64,000 nucleotides of DNA from Methylobacter sp. BlB1 (GCF_015476545.1 NZ_JADMKV010000002.1:1-64000); one strand, 5' to 3'. Numbered from the stretch's first letter, positions 55,482 through 64,000 are shown. A program made the numbers and translations. Notes: generated by a model from the sequence alone, not told the origin.

Positions 55482-56276
55482 TCAATTTTCCAACCAGTCC
55501 AGTTCAGCATTCGAGAAACCTGCAATTATACGCATTTCTCGGTTAAATGGGCCTTTTGGTTTGCCGCCTTTGTAGTATTCCCTGATCAATTCACGATATT
55601 TCGCTTCGGACTCGTAGCCGTGCTGCCGGCAGACAAACTTAAACCAGTAGGAACCCAGCTCCACATGCCCGACTTCATCGGTTAAAATCCGAGTCAGGAG
55701 TGCTACACTGGTATCGTCGCCCAGTTTCTTGAATTTTTCAATGATGGCCGGCGTCACATCCAGGCCGCGCGCCTCCATGCAGCGCGGCACCATGGCTAGC
55801 CTAGCCAGCACATTATCGGCCGTATCCGTGGCATGTTCCCACAAACCGCTGTGGGCCGGCAGATCGCCATAATCGATCTGCATGCTCTGGAGATGAGCTC
55901 GAATCAATGCGAAATGTTGCGCTTCTTCATCAGCAACGCGCAGCCAATCCTGATAAAATTGATCGGGCAAGCCGCGGAAACGATAAAGTATGTCCCAGGC
56001 CAGATAAATAGCGACAAATTCAACGTGCGCAATAGCATGAAAAAAAGCGATGAGGCCGTCCGGAGTAGTCAATTTCCGCTGCGGCATATGGCGCGGCGCC
56101 AATAATTGCGGCCGGTCAGGAAACTTTACATTAACAATCGGCAATACCGGTCGATCGGAATCAAGGCTTAAACGTTGCGATTGCAATAATTGCCAAGCCT
56201 GATGCGTAAGCGCTAACTTTTCGTCGATATCAGCCCGATGCAAGCATGCTTCGGCAAACTCAAATATATTTTTCAT
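55482..56276 (-). CDS. DUF455 family ferritin-like protein
   Basis: A 264-residue protein of the ferritin-like di-iron superfamily. Metal-binding Glu/His pattern: 'IAHVEFVAIYLAWD' (E-x-x-H type), 'VADEEAQHFALIRAHL' (EExxH) and 'ILTDEVGHVELGSYWF' (DExxH). DUF455 proteins are uncharacterised oxygenase-like enzymes; a link to tRNA hydroxylases is only structural. The NnrS gene follows directly, which suggests a shared role with redox or NO stress, though this is only positional. Confidence 0.88.
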   Translation of the reverse strand: MKNIFEFAEACLHRADIDEKLALTHQAWQLLQSQRLSLDSDRPVLPIVNVKFPDRPQLLAPRHMPQRKLTTPDGLIAFFHAIAHVEFVAIYLAWDILYRFRGLPDQFYQDWLRVADEEAQHFALIRAHLQSMQIDYGDLPAHSGLWEHATDTADNVLARLAMVPRCMEARGLDVTPAIIEKFKKLGDDTSVALLTRILTDEVGHVELGSYWFKFVCRQHGYESEAKYRELIREYYKGGKPKGPFNREMRIIAGFSNAELDWLEN

Positions 56277-56298
56277 TAATCAAAGTGACAGTAAAAGA

Positions 56299-56673
56299 AT
56301 GAATAAAATTTTCGATTTCACTTTTCTATTAGCCTATTGCCTGTGTATCTACTGGCTTTCCGATCAACCATCATTGAAAGGCCCCGAGTGGTTCCCCCAT
56401 CAGGATAAGCTCCACCATGCCGGAATCTTCTCCATTATGGCGCTACTGGCCTGGCGCAGCTTCAGGCACTGGATCGAGCATCCTATTATACTCGCTATAC
56501 TCGCTGTTTCCTTTTGCAGTGTATATGGCATATCCGATGAATGGCATCAATCTTTTGTCGAGGGCCGGACGTCTGATGTCGCTGACTGGATTGCCGATAC
56601 CGTCGGCGCAGCCATGGCTATATTTTTGTTTTATAAGCTACGCATCCGCTCACAAGTTCGGATAAAATTGTAA
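56299..56673 (+). CDS. VanZ-like family protein
   Basis: A 124-residue membrane protein with four helices and the VanZ-family motif 'SDEWHQSFVEGRTSDVADWIADTVGA' in the second half, plus 'DKLHHAGIFSIMALLAW' before it. VanZ proteins are linked to low-level teicoplanin resistance or envelope changes; function here is unknown. Divergent from the DUF455 gene with 22 bases between starts. The GNAT-nitrilase pair follows 23 bases downstream. Confidence 0.85.
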   Translation: MNKIFDFTFLLAYCLCIYWLSDQPSLKGPEWFPHQDKLHHAGIFSIMALLAWRSFRHWIEHPIILAILAVSFCSVYGISDEWHQSFVEGRTSDVADWIADTVGAAMAIFLFYKLRIRSQVRIKL

Positions 56674-56696
56674 TCTTTTGTCTACGTTTATATCCC

Positions 56697-57296
56697 ATGT
56701 CCAAAAACATTCGCATTGAAAGATGTAGCGGCAAAGCGCTGGAACGATATATTCCAGAGCTGGCCCGTTTAAGAATTGAAGTGTTTCATGATTTCCCTTA
56801 TTTGTATGACGGCACTTATGAGTATGAAGAAAAGTATCTGCAGACTTATATCAATTGCCCGGAGAGCGTCATCGTTATGGCATTCGACGGCGATAAGGTA
56901 GTCGGTGCATCGACCGCCATTCCAATGAAATATGAAACGGATGAACTAAAAAAACCGTTTATTGAGCACGGCTACAACCTGGACGAAATTTTTTATTGCA
57001 GCGAATCAGTGTTGAACAAGGATTATCGAGGTCTCGGCATCGGCGTGCGTTTTTTTGAGGAAAGAGAGGCTCATGCCCGGGAACTGGGCGGCTTTAAGCA
57101 TATCTGTTTTTGCTGCGTGGAAAGGCCAGTCGACCACCCCCGCCGTCCGGCCGATTATGTGCCGCTCGATAAGTTCTGGAACAAACGCGGCTATTTCAAG
57201 CATCCCGAATTATCGACAACTTACAGCTGGAAAGATCTGGACGATGCTGAAGAGACCTCTAAACCGATGACATTCTGGCTGAAACATGAAAGTTAA
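56697..57296 (+). CDS. GNAT family N-acetyltransferase
   Basis: A 199-residue GNAT protein with the acetyl-CoA-binding beta-bulge 'ESVLNKDYRGLGIGVRFFEEREAHA' (about 100-125). The N-terminal part has a long 'LRIEVFHDFPYLYDGTYEYEEKYLQTY' substrate-side segment. In some bacteria such a GNAT is fused to a nitrilase; here the two genes overlap by 11 bases, which fits a split form of the same pair. Acyl acceptor unknown. Confidence 0.88.
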   Translation: MSKNIRIERCSGKALERYIPELARLRIEVFHDFPYLYDGTYEYEEKYLQTYINCPESVIVMAFDGDKVVGASTAIPMKYETDELKKPFIEHGYNLDEIFYCSESVLNKDYRGLGIGVRFFEEREAHARELGGFKHICFCCVERPVDHPRRPADYVPLDKFWNKRGYFKHPELSTTYSWKDLDDAEETSKPMTFWLKHES

Positions 57297-58149
57297 GATC
57301 GCTACCGCCCAATACGACATCAGCTTCCTGGAGAACTGGCAGAATTATCAAGCCAAAATTGAGCGCTGGGTTGGCGAAGCGGCCGAACAGGACGCGAAGA
57401 TTCTGCTTTTCCCCGAATATGGCAGCATGGAACTGGCCTCGCTGTTTCCTAAAGAGGTCTATTCATCGCTCAGCAAGCAGCTGGCGTCCATGCAATCCCT
57501 ATTGGATGACTATACCGGCCTGTTCCGGACACTGGCGCAAAAATACGGCTGTTATATCCAGTCCGGCACGTTTCCGGTGGAAATCGAGCCCAATGTTTAT
57601 CGTAACCGGGCTTATCTGTTCATGCCCGACGGCCGGCTCGATTACCAGGATAAGCTGATCATGACCCGCTTTGAGAATGAGCAATGGTTGATCAATAGCG
57701 GCGAGGAATTGAAATGTTTCGATACCGAATACGGAAGAATCGCAATCAATGTCTGCTACGACAGCGAATTTCCGATGCTGGCGCGAAAACAGGTTGAAGC
57801 CGGAGCCAACCTGATTTTGGTACCCAGCTGCACAGACACGCTCGCCGGCTATCATCGGGTCAAAATAGGCTGCCAGGCAAGGGCTCTGGAAAACCAGTGC
57901 TATGTTGTGCAATCTCCGACGGTAGGCGAAGCGCCCTGGTCCGAAGCGGTTGACGTCAATATCGGTGCGGCGGCCGTTTATACGCCTGTGGACCGCGGTT
58001 TTCCTGACAGTGGCATTCTGGCTATCGGCGAGCTCAACAAGGCGCAATGGGTCATGGCGGAAATCTCTCTCAGCGCTTGCGAGGCAGTCCGGCAACAAGG
58101 GCAGGTCTTTAATTACCGGGACTGGCCATTGCAACAAAAATTCAGTTAA
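57286..58149 (+). CDS. carbon-nitrogen hydrolase (nitrilase superfamily)
   Basis: A 287-residue amidase-type hydrolase with the Glu-Lys-Cys triad: Glu in 'LLFPEYGSMELA', Lys in 'YQDKLIMTRFE' and Cys in 'INVCYDSEFP'. Likely reaction: hydrolysis of an amide or ureido bond. Its start overlaps the GNAT gene by 11 bases, so the two act on linked substrates. A strong hairpin follows the stop. Confidence 0.92.
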   Translation: MKVKIATAQYDISFLENWQNYQAKIERWVGEAAEQDAKILLFPEYGSMELASLFPKEVYSSLSKQLASMQSLLDDYTGLFRTLAQKYGCYIQSGTFPVEIEPNVYRNRAYLFMPDGRLDYQDKLIMTRFENEQWLINSGEELKCFDTEYGRIAINVCYDSEFPMLARKQVEAGANLILVPSCTDTLAGYHRVKIGCQARALENQCYVVQSPTVGEAPWSEAVDVNIGAAAVYTPVDRGFPDSGILAIGELNKAQWVMAEISLSACEAVRQQGQVFNYRDWPLQQKFS

Positions 58150-58160
58150 CTGATGCTACC

Positions 58161-58195
58161 CAGTCGTTTGGTCGAAGAATTCGACCAAACGACTG
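58161..58195. terminator. strong hairpin after the nitrilase gene
   Basis: 16-bp perfect stem (58161-58176 with 58180-58195), loop GAA, 11 bases after the stop. It lies before the end of rpoS on the opposite strand, so may serve both directions; no long T-run. Confidence 0.7.
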
Positions 58196-58356
58196 CCGTA
58201 CTTTATAACATGGCAGTATTGCCATCATGCAATGCGAATATCCCCTGTGGCACAAGTTAATCCGTATCTATATGCATATTGATTGCGCTTGACTAAGGCC
58301 GCAACGCTCAGCGCAGCGAACAGAATCCGCCATGCGCGCAACATCAGTTCAGTTAA

Positions 58357-59319
58357 TCAAAAAATCGCCTCGAAAGAATAACCGTTAAACTCCAATATTT
58401 CTTTCAGTCTTTTTAACGAATCCATCTGAATTTGTCTAACACGCTCTCTTGTTACACCTAACTCTTGAGCGACCTGTTCAAGCGTTGCATTTTCATAACC
58501 GCATAGCCCGTAGCGGCGGCAAATCACTTCACGTTGCTTTTCAGATAGTTGAAATACCCAATTGGCAATATTCTTTTTAATGCCGTCTTCCTGTAATTTT
58601 TCGGTCGGCGACATCGTCTCGGCATCCGAAATCGTTTCTACCAAAGGTTTGTCAAAATCTTTCCCTCCGGGTATATCCACTGATGTGACCCGTTCATTGA
58701 GCTTGAGCATTTTTTTCACCACGCTGACCGGCTTATCGAGATACTCAGCGATATCCTCGGCGCTGGGCTCACGATCCATCAACTGGGCCAAATGATGCTG
58801 GGCTTTGAGGTAAACATTCATTTCTTTTACGATATGAATCGGCAATCGGATCGTGCGGGTCTGGTTCATGATAGCCCGCTCTATTGTTTGCCTGATCCAC
58901 CAAGTGGCATACGTTGAAAATCTGAATCCTTTATCAGGATCGAATTTTTCAACGGCGCGGATCAGTCCCAGATTGCCTTCCTCTATTAAATCCAGCAACG
59001 GCAGCCCTCTGTTCAAATAACGGCGGGAAATTTTGACGACAAGGCGCAAATTGCTTTCGATCATGATATTGCGGGCTGCTTCATCGCCTCGCAACGCTTT
59101 CTTGCCGTAGAATTTTTCCTGATCCGCGGTCAGTAATTGTGATTTGCCCAACTCGTTTAAATAAAACCGCGTCGCATCGAAGCTATTATCATTATGCGCT
59201 TCCATGGAAATTGCCTCGTCAACCTCCATCACTTCACCTAACACGGAATCTGTATCAAGTTCGTCGTCAAACGCTACACAAATATCATCGTCCAATACTT
59301 CACACATTTCTTCCTGCAT
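58357..59319 (-). CDS. rpoS: RNA polymerase sigma factor RpoS
   Basis: A 320-residue group 2 sigma-70. Domains: 1.2 ('[19 protein letters not shown]'), 2.1-2.4 ('[37 protein letters not shown]', '[16 protein letters not shown]'), 3 and 4.2 ('[19 protein letters not shown]'). It lacks the N-terminal region 1.1 of RpoD, which marks RpoS. It controls stationary-phase and general stress genes. A GAGGGGGG ribosome-binding site precedes the ATG. The nlpD-rpoS arrangement is kept, but a decayed nlpD copy separates the two. Confidence 0.95.
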   Translation of the reverse strand: MQEEMCEVLDDDICVAFDDELDTDSVLGEVMEVDEAISMEAHNDNSFDATRFYLNELGKSQLLTADQEKFYGKKALRGDEAARNIMIESNLRLVVKISRRYLNRGLPLLDLIEEGNLGLIRAVEKFDPDKGFRFSTYATWWIRQTIERAIMNQTRTIRLPIHIVKEMNVYLKAQHHLAQLMDREPSAEDIAEYLDKPVSVVKKMLKLNERVTSVDIPGGKDFDKPLVETISDAETMSPTEKLQEDGIKKNIANWVFQLSEKQREVICRRYGLCGYENATLEQVAQELGVTRERVRQIQMDSLKRLKEILEFNGYSFEAIF

Positions 59320-59362
59320 ATACCCCCCTCTGGCTAATCGACCTGAGTCGAAACACCGTTAT

Positions 59363-59930
59363 TTTTGGTAAATAATTTAATGGATATGTTTTTTTCCATT
59401 ATTTCTTATTTCAAAATGCAGCGAAGTTTGCCCGGGTCCGGCTTCTCCAATATGGCCAATAATTTGGCATTTTTTATGGTTTGCCCTTCCGAAACCAGCA
59501 AACGGTTATTATTGGCATAAGCACTTAAATACATTTATTGTGTTTGATAATTCAGTAATTACCATAGCCAATCAAACCTTTTCCGCTATACGCAACTTTT
59601 CCTGCTCCAGCAGCGCTGACGGCCTGTCGATTTTTCCTCTGATATCAATTCCTTATGTTATTCGATTGAGTAAAGTTTTTATCGGTGTTTTCCTTTATCA
59701 ATCACTGCTAGTTTACTTTAACACTATTTTTTTATTGTCTGAAAAAAATAGCTTTTTTTGTGAACTACGTCCGTTTTTTTTGATAGGGTTGACCGCAGCC
59801 ACTGCACTATATCCTTGATCTGAATTGAATAATTTCAGTTTCCGGACAACCGCCAAAGCGTAAGTCGGCGGCAGGTGATTCCATAGCGCCAGACGTTGAT
59901 AGCCATGCCCGGAGCGCAAGCCGACCAAGT
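59363..59930 (-). pseudogene. decayed partial second copy of nlpD
   Basis: Minus-strand sequence aligned end to end with 60038-60607 of nlpD (offset about 676-680). It covers the second half of LysM through the M23 domain ('GLRSGHGYQRLA..N.LPPTYALAVVRKLKLFNSDQGY' and so on) but lacks the signal peptide and start, and holds small indels and stops. The best frame left is 86 codons (59713-59973). It is a tandem duplicate of about 570 bp lying between nlpD and rpoS. Confidence 0.88.
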
Positions 59931-59999
59931 GCACTGCCTGAATTAGTCCCGGAAAATTTGGTCGTATACACACACTGATTAAACTAAGCTTAAAAATTA

Positions 60000-60836
60000 T
60001 TATTTGCTTATAGACACTTGAGCAGGCTGGCGATGATTTTTGGGTAAATAATTTAATGGATTTACCGATTTTCCATTATTTCTTATTTCAAAATGCAGCG
60101 AAGCTTGCCCGGGTCCGGTTTTTCCAACATAGCCAATAACTTGGCCTTTTTTTATGGTTTGTCCTTCCGAAACCAGCAAACGGTTATTATTGGCATAAGC
60201 ACTTAAATACCTCTCATTGTGTTTGATAATCAGTAAATTATCATAGCCAATCAAGCCTTTTCCGCTATACGCAACTTTTCCTGCTTCAGCAGCGCTGACG
60301 GCCTGTCCTGCTTTTCCGCTAATATCAATTCCTTTGTTATTCGATTGAATAAAGTTTTTTATTACCTTTCCCTCTATCGGCCACTGCCAGTTTAACTTTG
60401 CTACTATTTTGTTATTGTCTGGAAAAATCAGCTTTTTTTGCGGCTTACGTTTGTTTTTTTTGATAGGATTGACCGCAGCCACTGCGCTATATCCTTGATC
60501 TGAATTAGATAATTTCAGTTTCCGGCCAATCGCCAAAACGTAAGGCGGCGACAGGCGATTCCACTGAGCCAGGCGTTGGTAGCCATGCCCCGAACGCAAA
60601 CCAATAGAATATAGGGTATCGCCTCTTTCTATCACATAGTATTTTGTTCCGGCAGTAATGCGTTTGGTATTATCTTCCGCCTCGATCTTGTTTTCTGAGG
60701 GTTTGGTCTGATTTTCAGAAGAATCAATGTCATAAGATTTTACCGGTTCAGAATTTTCATGTTCTGAACAGGCGCTTAATAGAAACACCAGCATCAGCCT
60801 TACAATAAAAACAGGCTGGGCATAACGAGAGCGCAT
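60000..60836 (-). CDS. nlpD: NlpD-like murein hydrolase activator lipoprotein
   Basis: A 278-residue lipoprotein: signal peptide with lipobox LSAC (Cys about 23), a Ser/Glu/Lys linker, LysM (about 65-110: 'KYYVIERGDTLYSIGLRSGHGYQ') and a C-terminal M23 domain ('GIDISGKAGQAVSAAEAGKVAYSGKGLIGYDNLLIIKH'). The M23 zinc ligands are altered as in NlpD (for example 'SAYANNN' where active enzymes have His), so it should activate AmiC rather than cut murein. Its start lies 3 bases after the J-domain gene stop. In E. coli the main rpoS promoter lies within nlpD. Confidence 0.92.
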   Translation of the reverse strand: MRSRYAQPVFIVRLMLVFLLSACSEHENSEPVKSYDIDSSENQTKPSENKIEAEDNTKRITAGTKYYVIERGDTLYSIGLRSGHGYQRLAQWNRLSPPYVLAIGRKLKLSNSDQGYSAVAAVNPIKKNKRKPQKKLIFPDNNKIVAKLNWQWPIEGKVIKNFIQSNNKGIDISGKAGQAVSAAEAGKVAYSGKGLIGYDNLLIIKHNERYLSAYANNNRLLVSEGQTIKKGQVIGYVGKTGPGQASLHFEIRNNGKSVNPLNYLPKNHRQPAQVSISK

Positions 60837-60839
60837 GAG

Positions 60840-61334
60840 CTATCTGGCCAGCAATATCTTCTTTGCCAAATTTATTTTCGCGGCCAGATAATCTGACCCG
60901 CCGCGGTCAGGGTGTATTTTCTGCATCAATTTGCGGTGAGCTTCAATGATTTCCTGTTTCGATGCGCCTATCTTCAACCCCAGCACTTCGTAGGCCTCTT
61001 CAGCCGTCATTTTTCCCGAAGAACCTGATGCACGCTGATACGATGACGCCCCCTGCCTGGCGGAATTAAACTCAGTCCATAATCTGTGCAGTTGAGGCGC
61101 ATAATGCAGCAAGACCGGTATTAATCTGAACAAAGAGGCAACAACGATGCCGACCAGGGCAAAAAGCCAGTTCAAGCGCCCGGTCGCGCCTAAATAAATT
61201 AAAATTATACCGACGAGCCCGAGACCGAGAGCTTTGATATAGCGGACCATCTGAACCGGCGGCGTTTTTAAAAACCTGCGCAGGACGAAAAATGAAATAA
61301 TGATTAGCAATAAAACCAGATAAATTCGAATCAA
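60840..61334 (-). CDS. membrane-anchored J-domain protein
   Basis: A 164-residue protein: two N-terminal transmembrane helices (about 5-22 and 35-65), a linker rich in Ser/Ala/Gln, and a C-terminal J domain ('AEEAYEVLGLKIGASKQEIIEAHRKLMQKIHPDRGGSDYLA') with the essential HPD motif. J domains recruit and stimulate DnaK. The layout is like TIM14/DjlA-type anchored co-chaperones. The start is TTG at 61334 (GGAG six bases before), not the TTG at 61352. It is the first gene before nlpD. Confidence 0.85.
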   Translation of the reverse strand: MIRIYLVLLLIIISFFVLRRFLKTPPVQMVRYIKALGLGLVGIILIYLGATGRLNWLFALVGIVVASLFRLIPVLLHYAPQLHRLWTEFNSARQGASSYQRASGSSGKMTAEEAYEVLGLKIGASKQEIIEAHRKLMQKIHPDRGGSDYLAAKINLAKKILLAR

Positions 61335-61443
61335 TGTTTTCTCCGGGATCAATATCCGTTTTCAAACCGCTTTTTCTTAGTGGCCTTATGAATAATACCT
61401 TAGAATAAGTCATCTCACGATAACAGCCTTAATATTTGATTCC

Positions 61444-61974
61444 ATGCAGAATGCCAAAATTCCAGTCCTGGGTTTTGCCGCTTTCAGCGGCACCGGCAAA
61501 ACAACTTTACTGTCGCAATTGATCCCGATTCTGAAATCCAATGGCCTGCGCGTAGGTTTAATCAAACACAGCCATCATGATTTTGAAATCGACAAGCCGG
61601 GCAAAGACAGCTTCCGCTTGCGGGCAGCGGGGGCTTCGCCTGTCATGCTGATATCGAAATCCCGGCGTGCCATTATTACCGAGATCACACCCGAAAAAGA
61701 GCCTAGGCTAGACGATCAGCTAAAGGTACTTGATCAGTCTGAACTGGACCTGATTCTGGTTGAAGGCTTTAGAACAGAACCATTTCCGAAGATAGAATTG
61801 CACCGCGCCTCGCTCAACAAACCGTTGCTTTACCCTGATGATACGCACATCATCGCAATCGCCTCGGATTGCGCCTTGGAAACGCCCCCGGAGCTGGTTC
61901 AGCTCGATATCAACCAACCTGAAATGATTGCGGCATTCATTCTGAATCAATTCATGAGAGGAAATTATGATTGA
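61444..61974 (+). CDS. mobB: molybdopterin-guanine dinucleotide biosynthesis protein MobB
   Basis: A 176-residue GTP-binding adaptor of molybdenum cofactor maturation. P-loop 'AFSGTGKTTLLSQLI' (13-27), then 'GLIKHSHHDFEIDKPGKDSF' and 'DLILVEGFRTEPFPKIE', all MobB landmarks. It aids MobA in making MGD. Operon with moeA, which it overlaps by 8 bases. Divergent from the J-domain gene. Confidence 0.94.
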   Translation: MQNAKIPVLGFAAFSGTGKTTLLSQLIPILKSNGLRVGLIKHSHHDFEIDKPGKDSFRLRAAGASPVMLISKSRRAIITEITPEKEPRLDDQLKVLDQSELDLILVEGFRTEPFPKIELHRASLNKPLLYPDDTHIIAIASDCALETPPELVQLDINQPEMIAAFILNQFMRGNYD

Positions 61975-63211
61975 CTTATGCAGTCAGGACACAAACCCGC
62001 TGTTATCACTGCCGGAAGCATTGGCCAGAGTCAGAGCAGCCCTGCTGCCTGCCGCCGGCTCTGAAAAGGTGGCTTTAAAAGACGCCTTGGGACGCACCCT
62101 GACGCAACCGGTTTACTCGCCCATCAATATACCTCATGAAAGAAACGCCGCGATGGATGGCTATGCCTTGGCCGCTAGTGACATAGCGCCGAATCAGCCT
62201 TTTTCTCTGCATTTAGCCGGCACCTCCTGGGCCGGAAGACCGTTTCAGGGACAACTGCAACCGGGCGAATGCATCCGAATCTTTACTGGCGCGGTATTGC
62301 CTGAACAGGCCGATACTGTCATCATGCAGGAGCAGGTGCGCGCCGACCGACAAACCATACATTTTCCGGCACAGGCACGGCCCTATCAGAATGTCCGCGA
62401 AATCGGAGAAGATACCCGGCAAGACACCTGTCTGATTGCCCCACCTAAAAAGTTGACTGCCGCGGATTTAGGATTGCTGGCCTCTGCCGGCGTTTGCGAG
62501 ATTACCGTCAAGCGTCGATTGAACATTGCTTTTTTCTCTACCGGCGATGAACTGACGGCCTTAGGCCAGGCGCTGCAAGCCGGGAAAATATATGACAGCA
62601 ATCGCTATATTTTGAGCGGCCTGCTGGCCGATCCAGGCTATAGCATAGCCGATAAAGGCGTGATTGCCGATGACCGCGACAAACTGGAAGAAAACCTTGT
62701 TGAAGCGGCCAAGAATTACGATGTCATCATCACAACAGGCGGTGCTTCGGTAGGCGAAGCCGATTTCGTCAAGGACGTACTGGCCAGCTGCGGCCAAGTC
62801 AATTTCTGGAAGATTGCCATGAAGCCCGGAAAACCCCTGGCATTCGGCAAAATCGGCAATTGTTATTTTTTCGGACTGCCCGGCAATCCGGTTGCCGTCA
62901 TTGCCACCTTTGACCAACTGGTCAAGCCAGCATTAAAGCAACTGGCCGGCGAGCCGTTTACCAAACCTCTACGATTGACGGCCATCTGCACAAGCTCGTT
63001 GAAAAAAGCGGCGGGACGGCAGGAGTTTCAGCGCGGCATACTGACCCAAAGCGATGCCGGCAAATTGCTTGTAGCCTCATCGGGAAAGCAGGGCTCACAC
63101 CTGCTCGGCTCATTCAGTCGTGCCAATTGCTATATTATCTTGCCGGCCGACTGCACGGGAGTGGAAGCCGGCGAGCAAGTGACCGTCGAGCCGTTCAGCC
63201 TGTTTGTGTAG
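61967..63211 (+). CDS. moeA: molybdopterin molybdenumtransferase MoeA
   Basis: A 414-residue enzyme that inserts molybdate into adenylylated molybdopterin. Landmarks: 'ERNAAMDGYAL' near residue 60, 'IFTGAVLPEQADTVIMQE', 'FSTGDEL', 'TTGGASVGEADFVKDVL' and 'PGNPVAVIATF'. Length is the MoeA norm. It starts inside the end of mobB. Together with mobB it implies at least one molybdoenzyme in the genome. Confidence 0.96.
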   Translation: MIDLCSQDTNPLLSLPEALARVRAALLPAAGSEKVALKDALGRTLTQPVYSPINIPHERNAAMDGYALAASDIAPNQPFSLHLAGTSWAGRPFQGQLQPGECIRIFTGAVLPEQADTVIMQEQVRADRQTIHFPAQARPYQNVREIGEDTRQDTCLIAPPKKLTAADLGLLASAGVCEITVKRRLNIAFFSTGDELTALGQALQAGKIYDSNRYILSGLLADPGYSIADKGVIADDRDKLEENLVEAAKNYDVIITTGGASVGEADFVKDVLASCGQVNFWKIAMKPGKPLAFGKIGNCYFFGLPGNPVAVIATFDQLVKPALKQLAGEPFTKPLRLTAICTSSLKKAAGRQEFQRGILTQSDAGKLLVASSGKQGSHLLGSFSRANCYIILPADCTGVEAGEQVTVEPFSLFV

Positions 63212-63217
63212 AATAGA

Positions 63218-63541
63218 TTAATAGCGCGGCACCGAATTGTCGCATTCGCAAGACCAGGCGTCGATGCCGCCTCTCAGGTTTGAAACCTTTTCAAAGCCGT
63301 AATGCGCCAGATAGTCGGCGGCCTGTTGGCTGCGCATGCCGTGGTGGCAAATCACGACTATGTCCTGCTGTCGATCCAGTTCATCGAGTCTGTATGGAAT
63401 TTGATTCAGCGGAACCGACACACTCTTTTCGATATGCGCGTACTGAAACTCATGCGGCTCTCTGACATCCAGCAAAAACAGAGGCTCGCCATTTTGGATC
63501 TTATTTTTCAATTCAATCGCTGAAATTTGTTTTACAGACAT
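63218..63541 (-). CDS. rhodanese-like domain protein (GlpE-like)
   Basis: A 107-residue single-domain rhodanese. Active-site loop 'VVICHHGMRSQQAADYL' has the sulfur-carrying Cys; the N-terminal 'LLDVREPHEFQYAHIEKS' is standard. Moves sulfane sulfur to cyanide or thiols. It starts nine bases after the aminotransferase stop, so the two are probably an operon. It could link to the thiolation genes tusDC in function only. Confidence 0.92.
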   Translation of the reverse strand: MSVKQISAIELKNKIQNGEPLFLLDVREPHEFQYAHIEKSVSVPLNQIPYRLDELDRQQDIVVICHHGMRSQQAADYLAHYGFEKVSNLRGGIDAWSCECDNSVPRY

Positions 63542-63550
63542 GATTACCTT

Positions 63551-64000
63551 CTATCTATTAATGAATCTTTCTAAACGGTGCATGGCAACAGCCATTCTAT
63601 CTATGGAAGTCGTATAGGCAAAACGGATGTAATGATTTGACTCATAGTCGCCAAAATCCTTGCCCGGCGTGATCGCCACGCCTTCGGCCTCTAAAAAATC
63701 CAGTGCGAATTGATAGCTGTCATCGGTAAATTTTGCACAATTGGCGTAAATATAAAAGGCGCCTTCCGGCTTAATCGGAATATCAAAGCCTAACCGCAAC
63801 AGGGTGTCATAGAGAAAATCGCGCCGGGCGGCAAACTCTGCCCGCCTGAATTCAAGCTCATCAAGCGTACGCTCATCAAAAGCGGCTAAAGCCGCATATT
63901 GAGAATGCGTGGGCGTGGAAATGAAAATATTCTGCGCCAGCCTCTCGGTGGCTTCAATAAACTCATCGGGCACAATCAACCAACCAATTCGCCAGCCGGT
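63551..64000 (-). CDS. class I/II PLP-dependent aminotransferase, C-terminal part
   Basis: Last 149 residues of an aminotransferase running off the window end. It opens with 'TGWRIGW', which in class I enzymes follows the PLP lysine motif by a few residues, and ends with the small-domain elements 'KPEGAFYIYANCAKFTDDSYQFALDFLEAEGVAITPGKDFG' (the substrate-carboxylate Arg in 'HYIRFAYTTS'). Fold type I aspartate/alanine-type. Substrate cannot be told. No internal start is proposed; the gene begins past 64000. Confidence 0.9.
   Translation of the reverse strand, partial: TGWRIGWLIVPDEFIEATERLAQNIFISTPTHSQYAALAAFDERTLDELEFRRAEFAARRDFLYDTLLRLGFDIPIKPEGAFYIYANCAKFTDDSYQFALDFLEAEGVAITPGKDFGDYESNHYIRFAYTTSIDRMAVAMHRLERFINR

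Noticed and set aside
59540-59818. 92-codon plus-strand frame near nlpD
   Set aside because: Antisense to the decayed nlpD copy.

Overview
This window is ordinary chromosomal DNA of a gammaproteobacterium. The gene set (ettA, tusCD, bepA, nagZ, gltA, rimK, recR-ybaB-dnaX with the 4.5S RNA gene, rluC and rne, dnaE, hrpA, ispG, rpoS-nlpD, mobB-moeA) is typical of that class. The mid-range base composition, the TonB receptor, the GNAT/nitrilase pair, the PA3496-family protein and the overall protein style suggest Methylococcales (type I methanotrophs and relatives). No methane-oxidation gene is present, so that placement is an inference. I see no prophage, insertion sequence, CRISPR array or tRNA gene.

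Layout. 1-5.8 kb: cold-shock gene with a long leader, a SRPBCC protein, ettA, a REP-like palindrome, tusDC, and the outer-membrane protease bepA. 5.8-14.8 kb: a candidate small RNA, a TonB-dependent receptor, a ZIP transporter, a GDT1-type cation transporter with a heptad-repeat N-terminus, three small secreted proteins or lipoproteins, a newly read 40-residue lipoprotein, and an exonuclease/GIY-YIG fusion. 15-26 kb: gcvT-gcvP (no gcvH), a LuxR-type regulator, a His-rich membrane protein, a HIT protein, the nagZ-hpt-MTIP salvage and recycling operon, and gltA with a hairpin leader. 26-35.6 kb: PA3496-family protein, rimK, an RlpA-like lipoprotein, hinT-recR-ybaB-dnaX, the SRP RNA gene, then a divergent set made of a GNAT/C39-peptidase fusion, an M14-like DUF2817 metallopeptidase and an ATP-grasp protein with a RimK-like (RLAN) N-terminus. 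35.6-47 kb: a PepSY/response-regulator/kinase operon, the rluC-HAD-S49 operon, rne and dnaE. 47-52 kb: a 352-bp tandem duplication rich in DnaA boxes, then hrpA. 52-64 kb: SemiSWEET, phosphoesterase, ispG, NnrS with a DUF455 protein, VanZ, GNAT-nitrilase, rpoS, a decayed second copy of nlpD, nlpD itself, a J-domain protein, mobB-moeA, a rhodanese and the end of an aminotransferase gene.

Most likely to hold undescribed biology: (1) the GNAT-C39 / DUF2817 / RLAN-RimK cluster at 31.7-35.6 kb, which looks like a peptide ligation, acylation and cleavage pathway of unknown substrate; (2) the duplicated DnaA-box modules between dnaE and hrpA; (3) the decayed nlpD copy inserted between nlpD and rpoS, which probably changes where rpoS is transcribed from; (4) a GGA-rich small-RNA candidate downstream of bepA. 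Several starts were moved from the longest open frame to a downstream ATG, GTG or TTG on the basis of a ribosome-binding site or family N-terminus; each case is stated.
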